This document shows positions 28,701 through 37,879 of a stretch of DNA of 64,000 bases, one piece after another. The translations under genes were made by a program, and so were the position numbers. Origin of the DNA: Trochalopteron elliotii (Eukaryota; Chordata; Aves; Passeriformes; Leiothrichidae). Under the pieces are notes generated by a model. It saw only the letters and a list, made by a program, of their open reading frames with translations, did not search any database and was not told the origin of the DNA. The DNA is taken from assembly GCA_024734555.1 (NCBI GenBank), contig JANPWX010000160.1, forward strand, positions 1,153,478-1,217,477, in the 5' to 3' direction. The first letter of the stretch is position 1. Every line of letters begins with the position of its first letter.

Positions 28701-30755
28701 AAGTCTAGGAAAGCCTTTCACCTGGAGTCCTCACAGTTCAGTAGCTTTTAAAACCCATAACAGAAGAAGGTGGAGTGGGGGCTTTGCCACTCCCAGGGCT
28801 TTCCCAGCCCTAGTCATGGGCAGCAGAGACACCTATGCCAGCACCCCAGGGTATTTATAAACAGACCCTATAGTCTCTGGCTTCAGCATGCCCAAAATCA
28901 CCCTGAATACCCATTTAGCCCCAGCCCTGCTAGCACAGCTCAGGGATAAGGAACAGAGCCACAGGAGGCAGCACAAGCCCACCAGGTGCCATAAACAAAA
29001 GGATTTATAATGCCTTAATGGGATTTTTGCTTGGTTTGGCTGTTTTTAAGCTACCATTTCTAGTAATGGCTGAAGAAGGCTGTGCTCCTCTCTTTGCAGT
29101 GTTTGGCCACACTTATCATCATGCTTGTTGGAGACACATACACGCTCATCAACTACGTGTCATTTATTAACTACCTCTGCTATGGAGTGACAATTATGGG
29201 CCTGATTGTTTTACGCTGGAAGAAACCCAAAATCTTCAGACCTATCAAGGTGACACTGTTAAAGCCAAATTCCTTGGCTGCAGTAGTGATGCAAAGGGTG
29301 GGATGGGAGCACGTCCCAAAGTGCCATTAGTGTAAAAGGAGGATGCACAGGCAGATCTCTTGTGAACTTGTTGGGATGGGCAGAGGGAAGGGGGACACGA
29401 CCCAGGGGGGGCCTGAAGCTGCAGCCCAGCACAACCAGTCAGCCACTGCTGTTGCTCTGCACAGCCATGCTCTGCTCTGCTCTCTCCTGCTAGGTGAACC
29501 TCCTCATCCCCATCACTTACCTGGCGTTTTGGGCATTTCTGCTGATCTTCAGCTTGTACTCAGAGCCAGTTGTCTGTGGGGTTGGACTAATTATCATTTT
29601 AACTGGAGTGCCTGTGTTTTTCCTCGGAGTCTACTGGAGAAATAAACCAAAGTGTGTAAATAGGCTAATAGGTAAGACAGCACTATGTGCCTCCCTGCCC
29701 TCCCTGCTTAAACTCTGACACCAACAACAGCAGGAAACTGCCTGTATGAGGCTGGCCACCACTCTCAGCCACGGGCAGCCCTTGGGCACAAGGTGGCCAG
29801 GCAGTGCTTTTCTTTGGGCAGATGTTTTGCTCACTCCTGGGTACACTTGTCTCCTCTCATGCCTTTGTGCCCATCCACTCAGCTTGCTCCCAGCAGCTGT
29901 CCTGTGGCAAACACACTGGGGTGTCACTTACACACACAGAGATTAACTCAGCAATCACAACGGGACTGAGGAGTCTGTCTGACCTTTGCCCACTCCCACT
30001 GCACCACCAGCACTGGGCACCAAGCCCTGTGTGACATGATGAACTACCTCATACTCAAAAGTTTCTTATTAAGTCTTACATTATCCCTCACATAAAATCA
30101 AAACTGCAGACACTCTTTCATGTTTTGGTTGTATTTGATTTTTAATCACTTTGCTCCAGGGTGAGGACTTTCAAACAAGCACACTGGAGCCCTCTGAGGT
30201 TTCCCTCAGCTGCAGTTGGCTCTGCTGCCAGCAGCTCCCCAAGGCCAGCAGTCACTGCAGCCAGGCTAACACAGTACCAGGAGGGCTGGCAGCCATCCCA
30301 TCCCATCCCATCCCATCCCATCCCATCCCATCCCATCCCATCCCATCCCATCCCATGCCATCCCATCCCACCCCAATCAGCCTGCCATGGGCAGCACTGG
30401 CAGCTCTGTGAGGGGCTGGGGAAAGGTTTCCCTAAATCTGTCCCCTCTTAATTTGCCCCTGCTTCACGCACACTCTGATCACTGAGCTGGAGTGGGAAGG
30501 GTTGGAGGGGGCAGTCAGTGGGGCAGCAGGGCTGTGCAGCCTCCTGCCCACGTGGCATCACTTACTTGTCTAGAAGAGCTCAGGCATCCCCAGTAATCAC
30601 ACATTAACCTCTGTCACTTGCTTCTTGCAGAGTCCATGACGTGCTGGGGGCAGAAGCTGTGTTTTGTGGTGTACCCTCAGTGTGGAAGTGTTGAGGAGGA
30701 GGCCTCCTCAGCCCACTCCTGGAGGCTGGTGAAGGAGACAGCAGTGAGGAAATAA
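13423..30755 (+). CDS. SLC7A10: SLC7A10 (Asc-1) neutral amino acid exchanger, exons 2-11, 5' partial
   Basis: Ten exons join in frame to about 471 residues ending in TAA. The protein is an APC-superfamily, 12-helix SLC7 light chain. It starts at the conserved GNIIGSGIF motif of helix 1; the unwound GSG(I) segment binds substrate in this family. Cys104 of the partial protein (PNCIPP, between helices 3 and 4) is the residue that in this family forms the disulfide with the SLC3A2 (4F2hc) heavy chain. Family knowledge: plasma-membrane, sodium-independent exchange of Gly, Ala, Ser, Cys and D-Ser, notably in brain. Diagnostic Asc-1 stretches include [29 protein letters not shown] and [24 protein letters not shown]7A9 and SLC7A11 fit less well. 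Exons: 13423-13627, 19728-19879, 20607-20732, 21679-21832, 23428-23551, 23647-23750, 24779-24875, 29100-29249, 29494-29671, 30631-30755. The N-terminal ~50 residues of exon 1 are missing. One intron uses a GC donor. LRP3 lies convergent downstream. Confidence 0.96.
13628..19727 (+). other. SLC7A10: SLC7A10 intron 2 (6.1 kb)
   Basis: No exon or structured RNA recognised. It holds a 30-bp tandem duplication (15248-15304), an A/C-rich simple stretch (17340-17391) and a short TG run (about 18981-19005). Confidence 0.7.
15248..15304 (+). repeat. 30-bp tandem duplication, two copies
   Basis: AGAGACTTAACTCTTCTCTC followed by AAGAAAA is repeated exactly with a 30-bp period inside SLC7A10 intron 2. 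Confidence 0.9.
19728..19879 (+). CDS. SLC7A10: SLC7A10 exon 3 (helix 3 and heavy-chain cysteine)
   Basis: The acceptor is tttccAG and the donor GTGAGT. One base completes the Gly codon from exon 2, then [20 protein letters not shown] follows. It carries the PNCIPP loop with the cysteine expected to bond to SLC3A2. It ends with the first base of a split Leu codon. Confidence 0.95.
20607..20732 (+). CDS. SLC7A10: SLC7A10 exon 4
   Basis: The acceptor is ctctccAG and the donor GTACTC, a weak but canonical GT. It encodes [19 protein letters not shown] and then a hydrophobic helix ending GFIQIFKG. The phases match exon 3 (one base carried over) and exon 5 (one base carried on). Confidence 0.94.
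21679..21832 (+). CDS. SLC7A10: SLC7A10 exon 5, followed by a GC donor
   Basis: The acceptor is ctatgcAG. It encodes [20 protein letters not shown] and [20 protein letters not shown] through VTEELVDPR. The exon stops at CGCAG and the intron starts GCAAGT, so the donor is GC rather than GT. Only this junction keeps the frame into [12 protein letters not shown] of the next exon. Confidence 0.92.
21833..23427 (+). other. SLC7A10: SLC7A10 GC-AG intron (1.6 kb)
   Basis: It begins GCAAGT after CGCAG and ends TTTATTAG. Apart from GC at the first positions the donor fits the consensus (AG|GCAAGT), the usual form of the minor GC-AG class. It contains the ATT/GTT microsatellite at 22707-22767. Confidence 0.88.
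22707..22767 (+). repeat. Compound microsatellite (ATT)n(GTT)n
   Basis: About nine ATT units run directly into about eleven GTT units within an SLC7A10 intron, followed by GCAG. Confidence 0.95.
23428..23551 (+). CDS. SLC7A10: SLC7A10 exon 6
   Basis: The acceptor is tttattAG and the donor GTAAGT. One base completes Arg, then [20 protein letters not shown] and [21 protein letters not shown] follow. It ends in phase 0. The intron that follows is only 95 bp. Confidence 0.95.
23647..23750 (+). CDS. SLC7A10: SLC7A10 exon 7
   Basis: The acceptor is ttgctttAG and the donor GTTAGA. It encodes [20 protein letters not shown] and [15 protein letters not shown], the last residue split. The FTSSR motif is as in the LAT transporters; I recall FTYSR in mammalian Asc-1. 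Confidence 0.95.
24779..24875 (+). CDS. SLC7A10: SLC7A10 exon 8
   Basis: The acceptor is tttccAG and the donor GTAAGT. It encodes [20 protein letters not shown] and [12 protein letters not shown], a cytoplasmic loop strongly conserved in SLC7 light chains. It ends in phase 0. Confidence 0.95.
26812..27280 (-). mobile_element. Endogenous retrovirus LTR, antisense to SLC7A10
   Basis: A 469-bp block with inverted ends TGATGCCTT (26812-26820) and AAGGCATCA (27272-27280). On the - strand it has AATAAA at 26880-26875, about 65 bp before its end, and just upstream (27292-27281) lies AAAAAGGGGAAA, a typical polypurine tract. This identifies it as the 3' LTR of a - strand provirus whose body extended to the right. 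No flanking duplication is visible on the left. Confidence 0.72.
27281..27998 (-). mobile_element. Probable internal remnant of the same endogenous retrovirus
   Basis: Starts with the polypurine tract at 27281-27292. 27353-27465 is a degenerate tandem repeat of ATAAGTATCTAACA-like units. No gag, pol or env coding sequence can be recognised, so the provirus is heavily deleted. The right limit is inferred from TGATGCCTT at 27999. Confidence 0.4.
27999..28340 (-). mobile_element. Possible second LTR-like segment
   Basis: Begins TGATGCCTT, the same nine bases as the LTR at 26812, and has loosely similar order of motifs (AAGGATCC/AAGGATTCC, then GGTGCAC/GGATACAC). Similarity is weak by eye and the right end is not defined; it may be a diverged 5' LTR or an unrelated element. 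Confidence 0.3.
29100..29249 (+). CDS. SLC7A10: SLC7A10 exon 9
   Basis: The acceptor is tctttgcAG and the donor GTGACA. It is 150 bp, phase 0 at both ends. It encodes [40 protein letters not shown] and [10 protein letters not shown], covering two late helices. Confidence 0.95.
29494..29671 (+). CDS. SLC7A10: SLC7A10 exon 10
   Basis: The acceptor is cctgctAG and the donor GTAAGA. It encodes [20 protein letters not shown], then [20 protein letters not shown] and [19 protein letters not shown]: helices 11-12 and the start of the cytoplasmic tail. Confidence 0.95.
30293..30374 (+). repeat. (CCCAT)n microsatellite
   Basis: About sixteen CCCAT units with one GCCAT interruption near the right end, in the last SLC7A10 intron about 260 bp before the final exon. 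Confidence 0.95.
30631..30755 (+). CDS. SLC7A10: SLC7A10 exon 11, C-terminal tail and stop
   Basis: The acceptor is cttcttgcAG. The encoded tail starts [17 protein letters not shown], matching the mammalian [21 protein letters not shown] tail, then diverges into a short Glu/Ser-rich end and TAA at 30753-30755. Confidence 0.94.
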
Positions 30756-30975
30756 CAACAGCGTGGCCTTTGGGGCTGAAGTGGCTTCTTGTTTACATGC
30801 TGATTTTTGAAAAAAGTTTTTCTGGAAAAAAAAATTTGTTTTAGAGCACCAATAGTGAAGCCCAGTAAATGAGCTACATCCTTTATGGCCTCTGTAGCTT
30901 TTAGTTATTCCCTAAGGAAACAAAAGGAAAAAGAAAAAAAAAAAGAAATAAAATGTAAAATAAGGCGCTGGTTGG
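30756..30975 (+). other. SLC7A10: Probable SLC7A10 3' UTR with AATAAA
   Basis: Non-coding sequence after the stop. An AATAAA hexamer lies at 30947-30952 inside an A-rich stretch, followed by T-rich and GGTTGG sequence about 20-30 bases on, as expected downstream of a cleavage site. The exact end is inferred. Confidence 0.5.
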
Positions 30976-31370
30976 TTGGGTTTTTTTGGCAGTGCTCTTG
31001 CTCAGCAGGGGAAAGCAGCACAGACACAGCTCTGGAATACTGATTTCAGTCACCATGAGGGTCCACCAGAGACATACAAATTTAAGCATTTCCAAACTAG
31101 GGCAGTTCCCAACACAAAATCCAAGTACAGAAATCAAGAGAAAGCAAGCAGACCTCTTGCTGTCCCTGGGCGGGGTGAATGCCCATGTCACACGAGGCAC
31201 CAAAGTTACATCCAAAATATCAGCCCTTCACACACCTGGAGGAGCAGAGTATCTCCAGTGCAGCCAGGGCAGGGTGACTGCATTGAGCACAGAATAACAG
31301 CTACAACACCAACAACCATCTGCACCCTTCCAGCATCATTTTTTGACAGAGAAAAAAAGATACAGAAGCA

Positions 31371-31530
31371 GTGATCTAAACCCCAATTGTCTCAGGGGTG
31401 GAGTGATCTAAATCCCAAGTGTCTCAGGTCTGGAGTGATCTAAATCCCAAGTGTCTCAGTTTTGGAGTGATCTAAATCCCAAGTGTCTCAGGTCTGGAGT
31501 GATCTAAATCCCAAGTGTCTCAGTTTTGAA
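31371..31530 (+). repeat. 32-bp tandem repeat, five copies
   Basis: GTGATCTAAA starts at 31371, 31403, 31435, 31467 and 31499, exactly 32 bp apart. The unit ends alternate GGTCTGGA and GTTTTGGA, giving a 64-bp higher-order period for copies 2-5. It lies about 400 bp past the probable SLC7A10 polyadenylation site. Confidence 0.93.
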
Positions 31531-32125
31531 GCACTCCTGTAAAGGTGGAGGGGGTTCCTGCATCCCAGTGGGATGGGGCTCACTGCACCAGCCAGGAGCA
31601 CCAGCACAAAGCTCAGCAGGATCCAGGTGCCCACCTGGGGAGGATGGAGACATGGAGAGGTTTGCAGTGGGCTCAGCAGTGCAACTCAGAGGAAACAGGA
31701 AAGGACCCTGATGTTCCTCCTGTCCATTGATGTGTCAGGAGGTGTGACATTGCTTCAGAGAGCAACTCCCCATTTCAGCTGTGCTCAACCAAGTGACAAG
31801 CCTAAATCACTCACACATCAGATGCTCCCTAGAAAGTGTTTTGCATATTTTATTTTTGCCATACACTAGGAAAAGAATCTCATTCGTGCACTTAATTAAT
31901 ATATAGAGATTTGCTGCTGTAGCAGTATGGCCACTTTCACACCAGGGAAGCTTCTGAAAATGCAAAATGTGAGAACAGCTCTGAGATACTATTCTTTCAC
32001 AGTATTTGAAAACAAAACCTATCACATTCAGTAGCCTTGGTAACAGCCATCTGAATGTAATTTTAAAAGTATCTTCCCATGGCCCTGGCACAAAAATGAT
32101 GAATTTTTCCTTAATTATTCAGAAG

Positions 32126-32126
32126 A

Positions 32127-32205
<79 letters not shown>

Positions 32206-32213
32206 GTAATAAT
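32126..32213 (+). repeat. (AAT)n microsatellite
   Basis: About 29 AAT units, nearly pure, with one AGT interruption near the end. Intergenic. Confidence 0.95.
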
Positions 32214-33198
32214 ATCATCTAGATATTAAAATTCTATTAATCTGTTCAAACTTTCAGATGGTAGACACTAAAAAAAACCACAGCTCACATTCTTCTCTTT
32301 GTATAAAGCTGTTAACTCTAAGAGATTGAAATACATATTTAGCTAGAAAAAAAGGTGTGGTTTTGTGTGTATATATGCACACATGTAAAGAGAGAGTCCA
32401 CATTTTAAATAATAGTGTATGAATATACAGTTTGCTAATGGAAATCATAAATCTTCAGCCTGCTTTTAAGAAAAAGTTCAGTGCAGACCTCCCTGTGGCT
32501 AAGCAGCACCTGAACCTTTAACTAATGTCAGAGGCTCTCATGACTAAGTCTCCTTTTCCATAGCTCAAAATCCACCTTCTGAGGCATAATTTCCAACAGC
32601 TTGATTCATTCAATACCTTTACTAGCCAGTGGGAAAACTAAATGCATTACAGCATCAGAAATACTGATTGCTTTCAGAATTGCTAAATATTGGTGTGGGT
32701 TTGTTTTTGTTTGTTTAAGCAATTAAGGTGTGGAAATCAGCCAGCAAGGAAACTGTGCAGCTCTTGAGACAAGTCTGTATGGTAATGAGAAAGGTAACAG
32801 TAATAGTAAATAGTAAACAGTAATAGTAGTAATGCTGCAACAGCTACCAAGGCTTTTCTTGGCTGTTATATAAGGAAATCAAAAGCAAAATTAAGGAACA
32901 AATTCCTCCTAATTGGTATTTGAGTTTGGCTCAAGTTTTCCCTGATTATACTCACATGCTTTAAAAGTAACAGCGTTTGGTTTTAAATCAGAAGGCTTAA
33001 TTTAGAACAGGATGATTTACTAGACCTCATCTCTGAATTACATACCAATAACCAAAAACTGTTTCACAATGTTTCATTTTTAGGAACAGCTTCATCTCTG
33101 CTCCCAGCTTCACATACATTAAAGGCTTTGCAAAGGTTAGTGCCTAATGTGTAGAATTTCTAACCATAGAAATCAATGTACAAAATTAGAAATACCAA

Positions 33199-33214
33199 TT
33201 CATATGCATATGAA
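33199..33214. repeat. Perfect 16-bp palindrome
   Basis: TTCATATGCATATGAA is its own reverse complement; it lies ten bases left of the larger hairpin at 33225-33273. Confidence 0.85.
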
Positions 33215-33224
33215 ATATGAAAAT

Positions 33225-33273
33225 GATTGAGTGTGCTGCTAAATTCATATGAAATTTAGCAGCACACACAATC
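33225..33273. repeat. Near-perfect hairpin, 20-bp stem, 9-base loop
   Basis: The left arm 33225-33244 and right arm 33254-33273 are complementary except for one position; the loop (TCATATGAA) can pair further. The right arm contains TAGCAGCACA. Could be a small transposon end, a structured RNA, or chance in an AT-rich region. Confidence 0.8.
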
Positions 33274-33879
33274 CATATAAGAGAGATTTTTCCTAAAGAC
33301 AAAGCAACTAGCCCCAAAGGAGACATAATTAGTAGTATTTTAAAGCCCACTGAACAAAAAAACCTTGAAACAGCTGACACTATCAGCATGTTGAGAGTAC
33401 TGTGATTCTTGATACAGAAAGGCAAGCTGTTTCCAACAGAAAGGAGTTTAAATAAATCTTGAATAGCAATGCAATACTATATAAGCCTATATATTATGTG
33501 CTATTATATTTATGTAGCATGAAATATTAGAGGCTGCAATGCACAAAAATACTCTGGAGCATCACCTGCAAGTCAGCCTAAGGCAAAGTCAATAAAAAAT
33601 GGATTGGATTATTCTTACCTGATTTATCACAGGCTTGAAAAAGGCAGCAAGAGATCTGTCATCATTGTGCTACGTGCTTTGCAAGAAGTGGAGAAGATGA
33701 AATTCCAGGAGTTGAGTGGGCACTGTTGGGAAGCACAGAGAGAGAGGCACAGGTACTTCTGCTGGCTTGGCCACCCTCAAGAGTTTTCAAAACCTTGATA
33801 AAGGGATTGATTGTTTTCCATCCACATTAGAACACAAACTAGAAGAGTTTGACCTCAGAAGGATCAAGGGATGAGATTG

Positions 33880-34060
33880 ACAGAATCACAGAATATTCTG
33901 AATTGGAAGGGACCCACAGGCAACATCAAATCCAGCTCTAAAGACATTGGCCCATATGGGGATTGCCCTTGGGTTCAGCACCACCCTGTTTCAGTTCAGA
34001 GCCTCCCTCCAGCTCAAGGACAGATGAGACCCTGTGTAGTTAATAGTAATACATTTGACT
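33880..34060 (-). mobile_element. CR1 LINE 3' tail
   Basis: On + it starts CAGAATCACAGAATATTCTG, then AATTGGAAGGGACCCACAGG, the reverse complement of the typical avian CR1 3' terminus. The right limit is approximate because similarity fades. Confidence 0.85.
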
Positions 34061-37000
34061 TGGAACCATCCTTACAAAACATGTATCCAAAAATATGCAG
34101 ACAAGACTTCATTACTTCTCCATCACCTCTGAAAGCACAAGCCCTGATGCAGCCATCAGCCTGAGGACAGGGGCTGGTGGCCCCAGGGGAGCAGCACCTG
34201 TGCCTGGCCAGGGGCTGTGGTGGGCTGGGGAGCCCAGGACAGAGCCACTGCCACAGCCCAGCTCCAGACAGGCTAATGCTGTGAGAGAAACGTGCTGAAG
34301 AGTTAAACAAAATCATTCATCTTCAAGGGAAAGACAACAAATGAACAACCAACCAGCCCCCAATAGACATGCTGTCCCACACTTCATATTTGGAGGTCTT
34401 TGTCCAGGTATTTCTCACGTTTCACTTACCGTTAAACCCTGGAAAAAATAATTCGGTTTCCAGCCCTTTGTATCAAGAACCAAACCAGAAATTGCTAGCA
34501 GTTCCTGCTAGCAGGAATTTCCTCCAGAAATTGCTGGCACTTCACCTGCTGAGGAGTTCTATGAGAGATACTGAAAGAAAAAATGAAGGGTGAATTTTGC
34601 TCAGAATTTGTCTTTTCCTAAAGTTTAAGAGTTCAGAGAGTTTTGTCCTGTCTCCACCTCTAGCTGTGAGTACAGGCAAACCAAACTCTGCTTTTTAAAT
34701 CTCTTCTCCTTGGGCCATGACTCCTCTCACCAGTATTCTTATCTTCAATGAGAAACTTCTGCATTTGGAAAATGGAAAAGGAAAATGAAAATCCAAGAAA
34801 AAAGATTATAAAGTAAGAAGATGCTGAGGCCAAAACCAAATTTGTCTGAAAGTCCTCCAGTAAGACACAGTGATAGAAGGGAGGGAGGTGCAGAAGGCAT
34901 CACAGAGCAGGGAACACACAGAATGAAAGGGAATAAAATGTAAACCTCCACCACTCACCTCAGCCTCAGTAACCATTTAATCCCTGCAGCCAAGAACACA
35001 AGTGCCAGAATCTAAGAGGGAGGAACAGCTCACTGAAGTGTTTGCTAGGGTGACAGGCTGACAAAGGACAGAACACAAGGTGTGCTGCCTGCAAGGTTCA
35101 GGTTCAGACTGCTATTTGTACTGGATTTTAAATCCTAGCACTTGCCTGGGAGGTTAAAACTCAACCTCCGGCTAAGTCAAAAAATCTTAAATAGGCAAAA
35201 GCAGTTTTTCCTCTCAGGGAAAGCTCTGAGTAAAAAGTACCCAATTCCCTTCAGGCTTCTCAAGTTTGCCCCTGGTTTGTTATAAGAATTATCTATTGTT
35301 CTGCACAGGCTGTCAGAAGACCCACAAACACTCAGGTGTCATTTACTACTCCATTTCCATTTCATGGGTTATTCTCATTTCAGCCTCACATCAGGGTATG
35401 ATGGTATGGTTTAAACACGAATGTTTCTGCCACTGCAGCTGAATGAGCAGGGCAGGGCAAGGCAAAAGCAAAAAGCAAAGACAAGCCAAGCCTTTCTGCT
35501 AGACTAGAAGTTATTATTACCCCTCTGCATCAAGCTGGGCCCTGCCATCCTTCATGGCTACAGATAAATCTGGGATCATCATGAAGTCTGTCCAACTCTC
35601 TTCAACACAGATAAAGATTTCCAAGTCTGCAGAACACAGTCAACACAAAGTAACTCAGCCCTCACCTTCTTCTGAAAAATAGCAGGACAGAGCCAGCAGC
35701 ACCTCAAAGAGATGAGGAAGGAGAAGCATCAGCAAAACAAGCACTGGCCTCAGAAATGGGAGAGACTGTACTTCTATTTTTTTTTTAACCACCCTAACAG
35801 TCATACACTTCAGGGCTTCTTTTTTTTCAGCTGGGATATGTGCATACATATATATTAAAGGCAACTATATACAACAGTGAATCTCCTAGTACCAAGATTT
35901 CACATGTATTATTTAAAAAGTGATATCCCTTCGACCAGCTTCAGCTCCCAGAAAAAGCAGATGATAAAAAAACCCCGAGAGATACAAAACTAAACCAAAA
36001 TACACCCTCTACCCCCCAAATTCGTGCCAACACATTGAGTCATGGGTTAACACGTCAGAGTCTGAGTCAAACTGAGACTGTGGGAGTAGAGTACAGTTTA
36101 GCAAGCCTCAAGCTTAGGTGTTAAGAGTGACAGTGAGAAACCCACAGCCTCTGGGCAGGTGAAATTTTATTAAAAATTAAGAGATCCAAAGCCAGGTAAA
36201 GTATGATGATGCCCAGCATCTTTCTAGTTTAGGATCTTGCTCAGTGCAGGAAGGAGCAGCAGACCCTGGTAAACATGATGCCATACACATCACATGCCTG
36301 CACACATGCTATGCCAAAATGTTGTAAGTAAATTAATACATACAACACAAATGAAAAACAAACAAAAAAGCCAAAAAGCAGAGAATGGAAATAGAGAACA
36401 AGTACGTTTAAGGGACATTGTAGAGTAACAGACAAGCTGTAAGGTAGCAGAATTTCTAACAGAAATATTCCCTGCTTTAATAGCAGTAGAGAAAATATTA
36501 AGGGAATCACTTTTCCCCTTTATGATGCCTATGAGCTTGTGTTCTTTTTAAACCAGCAGGTATTCTTCCCTATTCAGAGGGTTTTTTTGGAAAGGGGTTT
36601 TCTTAGAAGGTGTTTTTTTGAGGTTTTTTTGGCTTGTTTGGACAGGGGAATTTCGTATCTTAAAAACCCAAAACCAACCAACCACTTTGTTTCCTGTCTA
36701 CAAAAATCTTTAAAGAGTGCAGAAAAACATTATTAAAGTAACAAAAATTTTAACAAGTTTACTAGCTGATGAGGTTGTATAGTCTTTAAAGCGTTCTATT
36801 TCTACTTTTTTCCATTTTTCTAATTTTAAGACATTCTGAATACAAGGAAGGAGGCAGTTTACACCAACCAGAACTGAGGTGCCTTCAAGGATGGGTGACT
36901 CCCTGTTTAACACTCACAAGAGATGCAGAAGGGCAGACATACACTAAGGCAGACTTTGTGATTTATGCAGGTATTGACATTCCAGGGCACTGCAATGCAC

Positions 37001-37623
37001 ATCACTGTGCTCACAGTGCCAACACAGAGATTTCTTCTGTAAAATTGATAGTGAATTTGTGGCTCCTCCTTTCCAAGGGGTGAGCTAGGAGAGAAAACTG
37101 CCCTGCAGAAGAGTCAGTGCTCACAAAGAGCACCAGGCTTGAATTTCTCATTGATGCAAAGCTGTATAGTCCAGTAACGAGGGCTGTGAACACTTCTCTA
37201 TGCTTCAACATCAAATTTACACTAACCTGGCCCTTTTTTTAAATTTCTAAAATTACAACCTGCTTGGTGAAATTTTCACTGAGTTACCAAATGAATCAGT
37301 ACACAAAATATGTATGATACACATAAGAAATAATGTGAAGTTACACATCTTAAAACAGTGTTAGCTGTTCAGGGTTGTTCCCAAAATACAGCACCACTCC
37401 AAAGAACATATTTCAACTTTATGAGCCTTATAATGGTGATGGTTTAAGGCATGGCATGATCAGCATTATTTTATTATAGAAATATTTTTCTGTAACAGAA
37501 GTAAATACACATGGATTTCTAATGTCCTTCATATCCACACAATATAAACCTTTAATCTTTCTCCTAACTATACTTAACTACCTTACACATACAAGTCTAT
37601 GGATTTAAAATTACTTGTGGGCA

Positions 37624-37690
37624 AAAAAAACCCACCAAAAAAAACCCCAAAAAACAAACAAACAAAAAAAAAACCACCAAAAAAACCAAG
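37624..37690 (+). repeat. A/C-rich low-complexity tract
   Basis: Runs of A interrupted by CC, CCC and CAAA. No function seen. Confidence 0.85.
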
Positions 37691-37879
37691 CCACTAAGAC
37701 CTGTAGCCTCTGATGGAAACAACCACTCTGGCAGTGCAATGACTACAGTACATGGCCTTGCAAAGGCAGAATGTACCCAAAATATTTACAAATGCTAGGA
37801 AAGTCAGATCTCTTTTGAAACTGCATTTTCTTTGATGAAATTAGTTCTCATCACAGAAGAACCTGGAAAAAATTATTGA

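Larger units (their letters stand above)
24876..29099 (+). other. SLC7A10: SLC7A10 intron 8 (4.2 kb) with retroviral remnants
   Basis: It holds the antisense LTR at 26812-27280, an adjacent repetitive retroviral-like remnant and a second LTR-like segment near 27999-28340. The rest shows no recognised feature. Confidence 0.7.
30976..37879. other. Convergent intergenic region between SLC7A10 and LRP3
   Basis: No gene recognised. It contains the 32-bp tandem repeat (31371-31530), an (AAT)n array, two palindromes (33199-33273), a CR1 tail, an inverted repeat GCTAGCAG/CTGCTAGC at 34494-34512, and an A/C-rich stretch at 37624-37690. Part of it may be LRP3 3' UTR. Confidence 0.6.

Noticed and set aside
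30142..30451. Frames of 74-96 codons with HPIPS/GWDGM repeats
   Set aside because: They are the (CCCAT)n microsatellite translated.
34494..34512. GCTAGCAG/CTGCTAGC inverted repeat as a terminator or regulatory hairpin
   Set aside because: Too short and in a eukaryotic intergenic region; noted only as local structure.
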